Source of the DNA: Shewanella sp. c952 | GTDB lineage: Bacteria > Pseudomonadota > Gammaproteobacteria > Enterobacterales > Shewanellaceae | Assembly: GCF_019654975.1 (NCBI RefSeq) | Contig: NZ_BPEW01000035.1 | Coordinates: 1 to 44,693, forward strand | DNA length: 44,693 nt | Direction: 5' to 3' | Shown here: positions 1 to 9,245 of the stretch, piece by piece | How the letters are laid out: each line of letters opens with the position of its first letter | Position numbering within the stretch: the stretch's first letter is position 1 | The notes under the pieces: model-generated | The model's input: the letters and a program-made list of their open reading frames with translations, nothing else | Databases searched by the model: none | Told to the model about the DNA's origin: nothing | Translations under genes and position numbers: made by a program

Positions 1-34
1 TTTCATATCTATACCATTTGTTCAAAAAACAAAC

Positions 35-568
35 TTAAGCCACATTAACTTTCCTTTCCACTGTTAATGGAGCCAAACGATTATGCATAACTTTAATCGT
101 TTCAAACTGAGCTAACTTTTTAGTCTCAGTTAATCGGCATTCTTGGGATAAAATCATAACAAGTGATGCTTGTAAGCCTGACTCAATGACCATAGCTGAT
201 ACACTGTGCTCAGTGGTTCTCAGCTGAAAAATCTTGCCGATATCACTGTATACACATTCATGAGACACATCGAAAAACCAAGACTTTGGCATCTGTGGCT
301 TCAATAAAAAGTGCGCGGCAGTAGCGTTTAACGCTATTTGTACAATGAGAGCATCATTGAGGGAAAGTGTCTTTTGTAAACGATCAACCAAAGCAATATA
401 GAACTTAGCGTGTTCAACACTAAACTCAGTTGTTATTTTGGCATCTGGTATTAGGGACTTTAATTTAAAAGGTGATAGAAATTCCATATCACTTCCTAAC
501 GAAACAGTTAATACACCATGTGTTTCGTTATATCCCCATTGCCAATCCCTTTTTGGCATTAATAACAT
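35..568 (-). CDS. zapC: Cell division protein ZapC
   Basis: This 177-residue cytoplasmic protein matches ZapC, which binds FtsZ and stabilises the Z-ring by promoting lateral filament bundling. The N-terminus (MLLMPKRDWQWGYNE) aligns without gaps with the start of E. coli ZapC as I recall it. The hallmark LKPQMPKSW lies near residue 90, and the length fits the family (about 180). The ATG at 568 is preferred over the internal ATG at 559 because it gives that gapless alignment and sits about 8 nt after AAAGG. The gene lies downstream of pyrD, as in E. coli, but has its own promoter (598-626). The family assignment is from remembered sequence similarity and is fairly secure. Confidence 0.9.
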   Translation of the reverse strand: MLLMPKRDWQWGYNETHGVLTVSLGSDMEFLSPFKLKSLIPDAKITTEFSVEHAKFYIALVDRLQKTLSLNDALIVQIALNATAAHFLLKPQMPKSWFFDVSHECVYSDIGKIFQLRTTEHSVSAMVIESGLQASLVMILSQECRLTETKKLAQFETIKVMHNRLAPLTVERKVNVA

Positions 569-597
569 ATCGTTTACCTTTATTAAGATACAAATGG

Positions 598-626
598 ATA
601 ATAGATGATAATTTCATCAATATCAA
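598..626 (-). promoter_or_regulatory. Predicted sigma-70 promoter of zapC
   Basis: On the minus strand TTGATA (621-626) and TATTAT (598-603) are separated by exactly 17 bp, 30 bp upstream of the zapC start. This predicts a short 5' UTR of about 20-25 nt. It lies just after the possible pyrD terminator, so zapC can be transcribed independently of pyrD. Sequence match only. Confidence 0.6.
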
Positions 627-649
627 AATAAATTTAAAACGTTTTTTCA

Positions 650-733
650 GATCTTATAAAATAAAAAACGATCATCTCGATCTAATATTAGATCTTAATG
701 ATCGTTTTATGATCTATATTATAAAATATGATC
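650..733. promoter_or_regulatory. Cluster of seven GATC (Dam) sites between pyrD and zapC
   Basis: GATC tetramers begin at 650, 670, 679, 691, 700, 711 and 730: seven in 84 bp, against roughly one per 256 bp expected by chance. Four of them (670, 679, 691, 700) are symmetrically placed within the 44-bp palindrome centred on 686/687. Such density recalls SeqA/Dam-controlled regions. Whether the sites are methylated or bound is unknown. Confidence 0.45.
659..708 (-). terminator. AT-rich palindrome, possible pyrD terminator
   Basis: An 11-bp arm at 665-675 pairs with 698-708 (AAAACGATCAT / ATGATCGTTTT) around a perfect 16-bp inner palindrome at 679-694, with a 3-nt mismatch on each side. Read on the minus strand, the hairpin is followed by a T-rich run (T6, A, T4). 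It could therefore end pyrD transcription, though the stem is AT-rich and weak. It may instead be a protein-binding palindrome. Confidence 0.45.
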
Positions 734-742
734 GCGTAGCCT

Positions 743-1762
743 TTATTTTATACGATAAGCTTCAATAATATCTTTAATTAACTGTGGTCCTTGATAAATA
801 AAACCAGAGTAAATTTGCACCATTTGAGCACCAGCATCAATTTTATCGAGTGCATCTGCAGCAGTGTTAATTCCGCCAACGCCTATAATAGGTATTTGAC
901 CTTTAAGACAATCTGCGAGTTGTTTAATCACCACTGTTGACAATGAATTCAAAGGCTTACCACTCAAACCACCGGCTTCATTTGCATTGAGCAAACCACT
1001 TACACCATCGCGAGTCAAAGTTGTATTAGTGGCAATTGCTCCATCAAATTCATTGCGAATGAGTGAATCTGCAATCTTTTCAATCTCTTCACTTGAAAGA
1101 TCTGGTGCAATCTTTAATGCGATGGGTACGTATTTACCATGCTTTTCAGCAAGATCTTTTTGTTTTTGCTTTAGTGATCCTAAAAGATCATCAAGCAGAT
1201 CACCGTATTGTAGCGATCGTAAACCCGGCGTATTCGGAGATGAAATATTGACTGCTATGTATGCAGCATATTGATAAACCTTATCCATACAGATTAAGTA
1301 ATCATCTTTACCAAGCTCTACTGGCGTGTCTTTATTCTTACCAATATTGACACCAACCATAGCATCAGATTTAACAGCTTTAAGATTTTCAACCAGGCTA
1401 TCTACGCCTTTGTTGTTGAATCCCATGCGGTTAATAATCGCTTTAGCAGGCTTAAGTCTAAACAACCTCGGCTGTTCATTGCCTGGTTGTGGACGCGGTG
1501 TAACAGTACCAACTTCTACGTGGCCAAAGCCCATCGCATGGAAAGCATCAATACATTCACCGTCTTTATCCATACCAGCAGCTAAACCAACAGGATTTGG
1601 AAAAGTTAGTCCCATCATTGTTACTGGGGCTGGTTTAATTTTTTGTGCATAAAAGCAGTTTAGTGGTGAATTACCAGTAGACTTTAAACTGCCGATAGCA
1701 AAATTATGCGCCAGTTCTGGATCCATCTGAAACATGAACTTTTGTGCGATTTTATAAAACAT
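743..1762 (-). CDS. pyrD: Dihydroorotate dehydrogenase (quinone), class 2
   Basis: This enzyme oxidises dihydroorotate to orotate in pyrimidine synthesis, using FMN and passing electrons to membrane quinone. At 339 residues it has the class 2 length. The N-terminal amphipathic extension (residues 1-45, MFYKIAQKFMFQMDPE...) is the membrane and quinone-binding part that class 1 enzymes lack. Class 2 motifs are visible: NPVGLAAGMDKDGE near residue 57, GFGHVEVGTVTPRPQPGN, the NRMGFNNKG segment, the active-site SSPNTPGLR near 175, and GVGGI in the FMN phosphate site near 295. The ATG at 1762 has an AGGAG ribosome site. It follows the glutamate dehydrogenase gene by 59 bp with a terminator between them, which leaves little room for a separate promoter. 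Confidence 0.97.
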   Translation of the reverse strand: MFYKIAQKFMFQMDPELAHNFAIGSLKSTGNSPLNCFYAQKIKPAPVTMMGLTFPNPVGLAAGMDKDGECIDAFHAMGFGHVEVGTVTPRPQPGNEQPRLFRLKPAKAIINRMGFNNKGVDSLVENLKAVKSDAMVGVNIGKNKDTPVELGKDDYLICMDKVYQYAAYIAVNISSPNTPGLRSLQYGDLLDDLLGSLKQKQKDLAEKHGKYVPIALKIAPDLSSEEIEKIADSLIRNEFDGAIATNTTLTRDGVSGLLNANEAGGLSGKPLNSLSTVVIKQLADCLKGQIPIIGVGGINTAADALDKIDAGAQMVQIYSGFIYQGPQLIKDIIEAYRIK

Positions 1763-1778
1763 GTTTTCTCCTAGACCG

Positions 1779-1805
1779 AAAAAAGCCCCGGCAATTGCCA
1801 GGGCT
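1779..1805 (-). terminator. Intrinsic terminator of the glutamate dehydrogenase gene
   Basis: A 9-bp GC-rich stem (1784-1792 with 1797-1805, one G-U pair) closes an AATT loop and is followed on the minus strand by six T. It lies between the gdhB stop and the pyrD start. Confidence 0.85.
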
Positions 1806-1821
1806 TCTGATTTTAATCAGA

Positions 1822-4800
1822 TTACTTTTGACCTTCGCAGTGAAGGATCAAAAGGTTAAGTTCACGTAGGGCAACTGAGAACTTTGCAAACTCATGGCTT
1901 TGCGAAGTCTTGAAATCAGCCAGCATATGGAACCAACGCTCCAACAAGCTTTGATTTGATTCAATCCATTCCGATATGATCTTGCTAGCATCACAGCTTT
2001 CAGTACATGTTCTTAATACTACAGAACTGAGTGAACGCTGCTGCCAATCAAGCTCTTCTCTAAACGCTGCTCTTGCTAGTGCTTGCCAATGGTTTGATAC
2101 TGGCTGCGCACTTATCTGCTCAAGGAACCAATGCAAGTCAACACTTGCACCTAACTTAAAGTATGTCTCTGCAACTAACGGTACAGGTTTAGCTTCAAGA
2201 TCACAGATTTGTGCAATATCTAACGCTGAGAATAACGTGCTCACATTAGCAACAACCATTGCTACATCTTCAGGTACACCCTCTTTAATTAGTGCATCTG
2301 ATTCAGCACGGATGCCTGCAACTTCATCGTTATCCATATACTGATGAACATTCGCTTTAAGTTCATCAAAGACTGGAGTAAAGAACTCAATAGTCTGTTC
2401 AATATTAAGATTACGATTGCGATGACGCAAGAACCAGCGACTAGCACGACGAATATTGCGTCGTAGTTGATGCAACATCTCACACTGCACAACTGCTGGA
2501 ATAATACCGTTCAGATCGGTAATCGACTTAGTTAAATCAGCTAAACCAAATACTTCGCGAGCCATAGTGTAACAAATGGCAGCTTCCGCAACTGAGGCAC
2601 CTGTCTCATCTTGCATACGTTGCACAAAATTAAGTCCCATATCATTAACGAGTTCATTCGCTAATGAGGTGGCAATAATTTCGCCGCGTAATGGATGCGC
2701 AGCCATGTTTACGGTGTACTTCTCTTGCAGTTGCTTAGGGAAATACTGAACAAGTAGTTGGCTCAAGAAGCTGTCTTCAGTTATTTCAGAAGTCAGTAGT
2801 TGCTCTTTCAAGACCATCTTAGCGTACGCGACGAGTACAGAAAGTTCAGGTCGTGTTAATGATTTACCATTCACTAATCGGTCGGCTAGCTCATCTTCAT
2901 TAGGCAAGAATTCGAGCGCTCTATCGAGTTTGCCCTCTTTCTCTAGGTAATGAATAAAGCGGATCTGTTCTTTAAGCTGCTCAGCGCCGCGCACCTGAGT
3001 AACTGAAATGGTGCGAGTCTGGTCTTTACAATCTTGCAGAACGATGCGGCTTACTTCATCCGTCATCTCTTCGAGCAAACGGTTGCGTTGCTTAACAGTC
3101 ATTTCACCGTCTGCCACTAAGGCATTAAGCAAAATCTTAATGTTAACTTCGTTATCAGAACAATCAACACCGCCAACGTTATCAACAAAGTCGGTATTCA
3201 TACGGCCACCATTGGCGCAGTATTCGATACGTCCTAGTTGAGTACAACCTAAGTTACCGCCTTCGCCAATAATTTTAGCTTTAACTTCATCGCCATTGAC
3301 GCGGATTGAATCGTTGGCTCGGTCGCCTACTTCAGCATGTGATTCGCGAGTCGCCTTAACATAAGTACCGATACCGCCATTCCAAATCAAATCGACCTGC
3401 ATTTTAAGCAACTCTTTGAGTAACTCTAATGGCGGCATTGATGATTTCTGGCTACCCAACATCTTTTTCATTTCAGCAGATAATGGAATCGATTTTGCTG
3501 AACGCAAGAATATTCCGCCACCTTTAGAGATAAGTTCGGCGTTGTAATCTTCCCAGCTTGAACGTGGCAGCGCAAATAAACGCTCGCGCTCTATATAACT
3601 GCTTGCTGCATCAGGATTCGGGTCAATGAAGATATGCATATGGTTAAATGCTGCAACTAAGCGTGTGTGCTTAGACAACAACATGCCATTACCAAATACA
3701 TCACCAGCCATATCACCAACGGCTAAACAGGTAAAATCTGTAGTTTGGCAATTAACGCCCATTTCACGGAAATGACGTTTAACAGACTCCCAAGCACCAC
3801 GAGCAGTGATGCCCATCTTCTTATGGTCGTAACCGTTACTACCGCCTGATGCGAATGCATCACCAAGCCAGAAGTTATACTCTTCTGCAATTGCGTTAGC
3901 GATATCAGAGAATGTCGCGGTGCCTTTATCAGCTGCTACAACTAAATAAGCGTCATCTTCGTCATGTCTAACGACATTTTCAGGCGCTACAACTTCGCCA
4001 TTGATAATGTTATCGCTAATGTCGAGTAGACCACGAATAAATAGGCGGTAGCACTCTTGCCCTTCAGCGAAGAAAGCTTCACGTCCACCTTCAGTAGGCA
4101 ACTGTTTACAAACAAAGCCACCTTTAGCGCCAACTGGAACAATCACGGTATTTTTAACTTGCTGTGCTTTTACCAAACCGAGTACTTCAGTTCGGAAATC
4201 TTCGCGTCGATCGGACCAACGTAAGCCACCACGAGCGACCTTTCCGCCGCGAAGGTGGACACCTTCAACACGTGGAGAGTAAACGAAAATTTCGTACTTC
4301 GGCAGAGGTTTTGGCATCTCAGGGATAAGTTCAGGCTCAAACTTAAATGAGATATATGACTTAGCCTCACCAGAAGCCGCTACTTGATAAAAGTTGGTTC
4401 GATTTGTCGCATTTATCAAGTCTAAATAACGACGAATAATTCGATCGTCATCCAAACTAGAGACGTCTTCTAGGCGAATATCAATTTGTTCAATAAACTT
4501 GTTTAATGTACGTGTTTTCAACTTAGGGTTGAATTTACGTATGTACATTTTCACCAACAAATCAGCGATCTGCGGGTAACTTGAGAACGTCTCTTCGATG
4601 TATGCCTGGCTAAAGGTAGAGTCAATTTGACGCATATATTTAGCGTAAGCACGAAGAACTGAGACTTCGCGCCCCGTTAGACCAGTTGATAAAACCAGAC
4701 GGTTAAAGCCATCATCTTCTAGCTCTTTCTTCCACACTTGAGACAACGCAGTCTGGAAGCGCTCTTGACTATCAGCAAGATCATCTGTTGCGACATCTTG

Positions 4801-6666
4801 TGTGGTCATCAAGAAATCTAAGATCCAGTAGGTGTCACCGTCAGCGGTAATCACTTCGTATGGACGCTCATTAATGACACGCAAGCCAAAGTTTTCTAGC
4901 ATAGGCAACACATCTGAAAGATGGATTGGCTCGTCCTTATGGAACAGTTTTAGGCGAACTTTGCTATTTTTAAGTGCCGTTTCTTGTGGCTGATAGAACA
5001 GCATACCCAGTTTATGGTCATCATCCAGCGCTTCAAGGTGCTGCACATCAACCACAGAGGAACTAGGTAAAACATCTTCTTTGTAGCTACGAGGGAAAGC
5101 ATTAACGTAACGCTTAACTAGGCTAGTACCGATTTCTTCGCCCTGATTACTGATTAATGCACTACCGAGTTTATCTTCCCAAGAACGTGCTGCTTCAGTT
5201 AAATTATTCTCTATCGCGGCCACATCGACATCCATATTATTGTTATCAACTTTGATAATGTAGTGAGTTCGAGCCAAAGTTGACTCAGAGAAATATGTTG
5301 TAAACTCAACATCTTCACTACTATTAAAGTGCTGTGCCAGAATTCTTTGAGTATCTTCACGCAGCTTAGTGTTATAGCGATCTTTCGATACATACACTAA
5401 ACAAGATAAGAATCGACCAAATCCGTCTTTTCTAACAAACAATTTAAGTTTGTCGCGGTCTTGCATCTCAAGTACGCCGTGAGCAATACGAGCAAGCTCT
5501 TCAACATTAGCTTGGATCAACTCATCGCGTGGCAGTGTCTCAAGAATATGCATTAATGCTTTATAATCATGAGAACGTGGCGTTAGACCGGAGTTATCAA
5601 GCACCCGCTGAACCTTCTCAGACAACAGTGGGATCTCGCGAGGGCTGCGATTATAAAGGTTAGACGCATACAAACCGATAAAGCGATCTTCGCCAACGAC
5701 ATTACCTTTGTCGTCAAAGCGTTTAACACCAATATAATCGACGTACGCTGGGCGATGGACTCGGCTCTTTTCACTGCTTTTCGTTAATACTAATAAACTA
5801 GTATCTAGTGCTTCTTTACGGGCACTTTCTGAAAAATCAGATAACATCAAACCGGTTTCAGTCTTTGCTTTCGCTGACTTGGTCATCAAACCGAGGCTTG
5901 TGGTTTTATCTGCAACAAGTTCTAAATCACCTTCCACTTTACGTAAATCGTAACGTCTGTAACCTAGTAAGGTAAAGTGGTGGTTATTGAGATATTGAAG
6001 AAAATTAGTGGCTTCGCTAAGCTCTTCTTTTGTCCCTGGATAAGGCCTTGTCGCTAGCTCAGAAATAGTCTCACCAAGCTTTGCTGACATTGCGTCCCAG
6101 TCTTGAACTGACGCCGCAACATCGGCAATGATAGACTCAATCTCTTTGGTCAAAGTTTTAATATCGCTATCGCTGCTTTGACGGTCGATTTCAATTAAGA
6201 AGACGGCGACTTTGTCGACACCCGCTTTATCTTCTGCACTATAGCTTACATGCGTCACCGAGCCATCTTTACGCTCAATCGCCATTGGCGTATGCAACAT
6301 CATGTGCGCCGTGATCCCTAGTCGATTAATTGCCATACCGACAGAATCAACTAAGAAAGGCATATCCGGCTGGATAATTTCGATGATGGAATGGCTAGAC
6401 TCCCAACCATGTTTCGATTGGCTTGGGTTAAACACGCGTATGTGGCCTTCGCCGACGGAAGTTTTGTTTAGGGCGTTCCACTGACTCAAAACTGCGCCAT
6501 AAAGGTCGCTGTCATTACGGGCATTGAGGTCGTCTTTCGACATATGCGCGTATAGGCAAGTAGCAAACTGTTCTACTTGTTTTGCTTGTGAATTTGGAAC
6601 TTTAGAGTGAATAAGGTTGACTACATTTTCTAGTAGTACTGAAGGCATTGCATCTTTCAAGGCCAT
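1822..6666 (-). CDS. gdhB: NAD-specific glutamate dehydrogenase, 180-kDa class
   Basis: This is a very large (1614 residues) NAD-dependent glutamate dehydrogenase, which deaminates glutamate to 2-oxoglutarate and ammonium for amino-acid catabolism. The length and layout fit the GDH-180 family: an N-terminal half with ACT-like regulatory segments (DMPFLVDSVGMAINRLG near residue 100), then the catalytic domain. Near residue 808 stands RGGLRWSDRREDFRTEVLGL, followed by VPVGAKGGFV with the catalytic lysine. The nucleotide-binding segments AVGDMAGDVFGNGML and IGEGGNLGCTQLGR follow. The ATG at 6666 is preceded by AAGGA. The gene stands alone, with its own upstream region and terminator, and a CRP-like site lies about 80-90 bp upstream. 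The symbol gdhB follows Pseudomonas usage. No frameshift was seen across the long frame. Confidence 0.96.
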   Translation of the reverse strand: MALKDAMPSVLLENVVNLIHSKVPNSQAKQVEQFATCLYAHMSKDDLNARNDSDLYGAVLSQWNALNKTSVGEGHIRVFNPSQSKHGWESSHSIIEIIQPDMPFLVDSVGMAINRLGITAHMMLHTPMAIERKDGSVTHVSYSAEDKAGVDKVAVFLIEIDRQSSDSDIKTLTKEIESIIADVAASVQDWDAMSAKLGETISELATRPYPGTKEELSEATNFLQYLNNHHFTLLGYRRYDLRKVEGDLELVADKTTSLGLMTKSAKAKTETGLMLSDFSESARKEALDTSLLVLTKSSEKSRVHRPAYVDYIGVKRFDDKGNVVGEDRFIGLYASNLYNRSPREIPLLSEKVQRVLDNSGLTPRSHDYKALMHILETLPRDELIQANVEELARIAHGVLEMQDRDKLKLFVRKDGFGRFLSCLVYVSKDRYNTKLREDTQRILAQHFNSSEDVEFTTYFSESTLARTHYIIKVDNNNMDVDVAAIENNLTEAARSWEDKLGSALISNQGEEIGTSLVKRYVNAFPRSYKEDVLPSSSVVDVQHLEALDDDHKLGMLFYQPQETALKNSKVRLKLFHKDEPIHLSDVLPMLENFGLRVINERPYEVITADGDTYWILDFLMTTQDVATDDLADSQERFQTALSQVWKKELEDDGFNRLVLSTGLTGREVSVLRAYAKYMRQIDSTFSQAYIEETFSSYPQIADLLVKMYIRKFNPKLKTRTLNKFIEQIDIRLEDVSSLDDDRIIRRYLDLINATNRTNFYQVAASGEAKSYISFKFEPELIPEMPKPLPKYEIFVYSPRVEGVHLRGGKVARGGLRWSDRREDFRTEVLGLVKAQQVKNTVIVPVGAKGGFVCKQLPTEGGREAFFAEGQECYRLFIRGLLDISDNIINGEVVAPENVVRHDEDDAYLVVAADKGTATFSDIANAIAEEYNFWLGDAFASGGSNGYDHKKMGITARGAWESVKRHFREMGVNCQTTDFTCLAVGDMAGDVFGNGMLLSKHTRLVAAFNHMHIFIDPNPDAASSYIERERLFALPRSSWEDYNAELISKGGGIFLRSAKSIPLSAEMKKMLGSQKSSMPPLELLKELLKMQVDLIWNGGIGTYVKATRESHAEVGDRANDSIRVNGDEVKAKIIGEGGNLGCTQLGRIEYCANGGRMNTDFVDNVGGVDCSDNEVNIKILLNALVADGEMTVKQRNRLLEEMTDEVSRIVLQDCKDQTRTISVTQVRGAEQLKEQIRFIHYLEKEGKLDRALEFLPNEDELADRLVNGKSLTRPELSVLVAYAKMVLKEQLLTSEITEDSFLSQLLVQYFPKQLQEKYTVNMAAHPLRGEIIATSLANELVNDMGLNFVQRMQDETGASVAEAAICYTMAREVFGLADLTKSITDLNGIIPAVVQCEMLHQLRRNIRRASRWFLRHRNRNLNIEQTIEFFTPVFDELKANVHQYMDNDEVAGIRAESDALIKEGVPEDVAMVVANVSTLFSALDIAQICDLEAKPVPLVAETYFKLGASVDLHWFLEQISAQPVSNHWQALARAAFREELDWQQRSLSSVVLRTCTESCDASKIISEWIESNQSLLERWFHMLADFKTSQSHEFAKFSVALRELNLLILHCEGQK

Positions 6667-6743
6667 GTTGCTGTTTCCTTAGGGGGCTATGGCAGCGCTT
6701 TTAATTTTTATGGATGCTTCAAAATCTGACCTGAGCCTATTTC

Positions 6744-6759
6744 TGTGACCTAGGTCATA
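6744..6759. promoter_or_regulatory. CRP-like palindrome upstream of gdhB
   Basis: The sequence TGTGA-CCTAGG-TCATA has the TGTGA-N6-TCACA spacing of CRP with one mismatch, and contains a perfect 12-bp palindrome (TGACCTAGGTCA, 6746-6757). It ends 77 bp upstream of the gdhB ATG. Catabolic glutamate dehydrogenase is a sensible CRP target, but another regulator with a TGACC half-site would fit too. No convincing -35/-10 pair was found nearby. Confidence 0.4.
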
Positions 6760-6889
6760 GCGCGAAGTCTATTACTAAATCTGCCATAATTCGAGAACTA
6801 TTTTAGTGGTAGTGCCTCCTAAAAAGAATGCTAGCCATCATTTATTGCTTTGTGATGAAATAACAATCGCTGATAGCGTTTTTTTATGC

Positions 6890-6921
6890 AAAAAAAAAGA
6901 GAAGCTTAAGCTTCTCTTTTT
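6890..6921 (-). terminator. Terminator of the MMPL transporter gene
   Basis: A perfect 28-bp palindrome (6894-6921, arms AAAAAGAGAAGCTT) is followed on the minus strand by a run of nine T (including the arm). It lies just after the transporter stop codon and ends the four-gene unit that starts near 13.7 kb. Confidence 0.8.
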
Positions 6922-6928
6922 GGTTTAT

Positions 6929-9232
6929 TTACTTAGGTTGTCGCCAGAATATGGCGGTAATCGCCGGCAGGATAATTATTGCCCCGAGCATATTCACCAA
7001 AAACATAAACGTCAGTAATATTCCCATGTCCATTTGGAATTTAAGTGCCGAGAAGAACCAAGTGCTCACACCAATGGCCAGTGTCAATCCGGTAAATATC
7101 ACCGCACTACCACGCTCAACTAACGCTTCATAATAAGCTTGCTGGACTGGCATACCATCTCTAAGCCTTACAGCCATTGTTGACAGGATATAGATCCCGT
7201 AATCAACCCCAATTCCGACACCTAATGCAATAACAGGCAACGTACTAACTGCAAGACCGATATCAAGTTGGGTCATCAATGCTTGCGCTAATGTTGAAAC
7301 CACATAGAGCGGCAAGATAACCGCAATGGTGGCTCGCAAAGAACGGAAGCTAATTAAACACAGTACGAACACTGCGCCATAAACATAGAGCATCATAGGT
7401 AGTTGTGCTTCTGCAACCGCTTCATTAGTCGCAGCCATAACCCCAACAGGTCCAGATGCTAGCTTAAATGTAAGCTGATCATTATTCATCTGCTTCTGTA
7501 GTTGATTAACTTTGTCGATGACAACTTCAATGGTTTCAGCTTTATGATCTTTAAGGAACAGATACACTGGCATGACAGAGCAGTCACTGTTCAATAAACC
7601 TGAAGTGGTTGGTACGCGCCCTACTGCCTGTACAAGACTGGCGGTGTTTCTAGGTAGGACTTGCCACTTCGGATTACCTTCATTAAAGCCAGCATTGACT
7701 CTCTTAGCGACAGAGGCAAGACTTGCTGTTGACTCAACACCCTTGGTATTACTGACTTGCCATTCAAATTCGTCAATCTGAGTTAACACAGAATGGTAAG
7801 TACAAGCTTCTGGGAATGCCTCAACAATAATGGTCATCACATCGGTAGTAATTGAAAACTTGTCTGTAATGAAAAAAGTATCTTGGTTGTATCTAGAATC
7901 AAGGTGCAGTGCTGGCGCCCCGCCCTGTAAATCGCCAATTTTCATCTGATTGGCTTGCTGTAAACCTACAGCATACAAACCCGCGGTGATGAGCAAAACC
8001 CAAACTGCATATTTAGGCGTTGCAAACTTTGACAGTTTGACCCAAATATTATTTTCTTTTACAGGTGCTGTGTTCTTTTGCGGCTGCACATGAGTGTATG
8101 AGATCACAAGTGGCAACAAAACAAGATTGGTTAAAATAATAACCGCAACACCAAGAGAAGCTGAAATGGCGAGCTCTCGGATAATGCCAATATCAATCGC
8201 CAGTAGCGTCATAAAACCGATTGTATCTGAAAGTAGCGCTACACCACCTGGGATCAATAAACTTCTAAATGCTAACGCTGCCGCAGCTTTAGTGCTCTGT
8301 CCGTCGCTAACGCGTCGTTTGACCGCATTAATCATTTGTACACTATGGCTGACCCCGATCGCGAACACCAAAAACGGGATCAAGATGGACATCGGGTCTA
8401 AACCAAAACCAACAACGGTCAACAGACCTAATTGCCAGATAACAGCAGTTAAACTGCACACTAAAGGTAAAATGGTAAGCACGATTGATTTAGAGAAAAA
8501 GTAAACCATTACTGCTGTTACGAGGATTGCTATTAAGAAAAATAGCAGTACCCCTTTTGCACCTTCGGCAACGTCACCAGCCATTTTAGCAAAGCCAATG
8601 ATATGAATTTTTATATCATCTGTTTCGTACTGTGCGCGTAGCTCTTGCTCTAATTGTTCAGCAAACGCAAGTGTGTCAAGCGCTTCACCTGTTTGTGGAT
8701 CAAAATCCATTAACTGAGCACTGACCATTGCTGCTGAGTAATCTTCTGCAATCAAACGTCCAACAATACCGGCTTTTTCTATATTACCTCTGACTATTGA
8801 TAAACCCTGTTCAGAAGTGGTGAAGTCCGCAGGGATCACTGGACCGCCAGCAAAACCATCTTCGACGACTTCGGTAAAGCGAGTTGACGGAGAGAATAGA
8901 GACTTAACTTGAGCTCTATCTACACCTGGAATAAAAAATAATTGGTCGTGAACATTTTTGAGCGAGTCAAAAAAGTTAGCATTGAAGATGTTTCCGCTTG
9001 TGTCTTCAACTGCAACCATAATGCTATTTGCACCACCAAACTGCTTTTGATGCTTTAAATAGGTTTTCATGTAACTGTGATTTAGAGGAATATTCTTTAC
9101 AAAAGCTGCATCCATTTTTAGGTTACTAGCTTGTATACCTAGAAATAGGGTTGTAATAATAAATAAGAATATTACAAAGGCCCGGTGCCTAAAAAGATAG
9201 GTTTCAATACCGTTTACAAATTTATCTAACAT
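6929..9232 (-). CDS. RND/MMPL-family inner-membrane transporter
   Basis: This 767-residue polytopic protein has RND architecture: one N-terminal membrane segment (about 17-36), a periplasmic loop, a cluster of membrane segments (about 229-385), another single segment near 410-430, a second periplasmic loop, and a last cluster (about 610-760). The second half carries the RND signature GVGIGVDYGIYI near residue 668, whose Asp is the likely proton relay. The matching place in the first half reads FAIGVSHSVQMI and has no Asp. Length and lack of an adjacent membrane-fusion protein point to the MMPL / HAE-3 group, which handles lipids and hydrophobic molecules, rather than drug-efflux AcrB. It is the last gene of the unit with the YCF48, DUF1329 and DUF1302 genes, 13 bp after the YCF48 stop. 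The ATG at 9232 follows AGGACC. The substrate is unknown. Confidence 0.9.
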   Translation of the reverse strand: MLDKFVNGIETYLFRHRAFVIFLFIITTLFLGIQASNLKMDAAFVKNIPLNHSYMKTYLKHQKQFGGANSIMVAVEDTSGNIFNANFFDSLKNVHDQLFFIPGVDRAQVKSLFSPSTRFTEVVEDGFAGGPVIPADFTTSEQGLSIVRGNIEKAGIVGRLIAEDYSAAMVSAQLMDFDPQTGEALDTLAFAEQLEQELRAQYETDDIKIHIIGFAKMAGDVAEGAKGVLLFFLIAILVTAVMVYFFSKSIVLTILPLVCSLTAVIWQLGLLTVVGFGLDPMSILIPFLVFAIGVSHSVQMINAVKRRVSDGQSTKAAAALAFRSLLIPGGVALLSDTIGFMTLLAIDIGIIRELAISASLGVAVIILTNLVLLPLVISYTHVQPQKNTAPVKENNIWVKLSKFATPKYAVWVLLITAGLYAVGLQQANQMKIGDLQGGAPALHLDSRYNQDTFFITDKFSITTDVMTIIVEAFPEACTYHSVLTQIDEFEWQVSNTKGVESTASLASVAKRVNAGFNEGNPKWQVLPRNTASLVQAVGRVPTTSGLLNSDCSVMPVYLFLKDHKAETIEVVIDKVNQLQKQMNNDQLTFKLASGPVGVMAATNEAVAEAQLPMMLYVYGAVFVLCLISFRSLRATIAVILPLYVVSTLAQALMTQLDIGLAVSTLPVIALGVGIGVDYGIYILSTMAVRLRDGMPVQQAYYEALVERGSAVIFTGLTLAIGVSTWFFSALKFQMDMGILLTFMFLVNMLGAIIILPAITAIFWRQPK

Positions 9233-9245
9233 AAGTCAGGTCCTA

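Noticed and set aside
472..768. A 98-codon plus-strand frame across the pyrD-zapC gap.
   Set aside because: It overlaps the zapC 5' end in antisense and otherwise translates the palindromic GATC region. Its composition (Ile, Asp, Lys, Tyr) reflects AT-rich spacer DNA.
6868..6885. A CGCT-GAT-AGCG hairpin followed by seven T on the plus strand, like a small terminator.
   Set aside because: No plus-strand gene or promoter lies upstream, the stem is only 4 bp, and the stretch is next to the real minus-strand terminator at 6890-6921.
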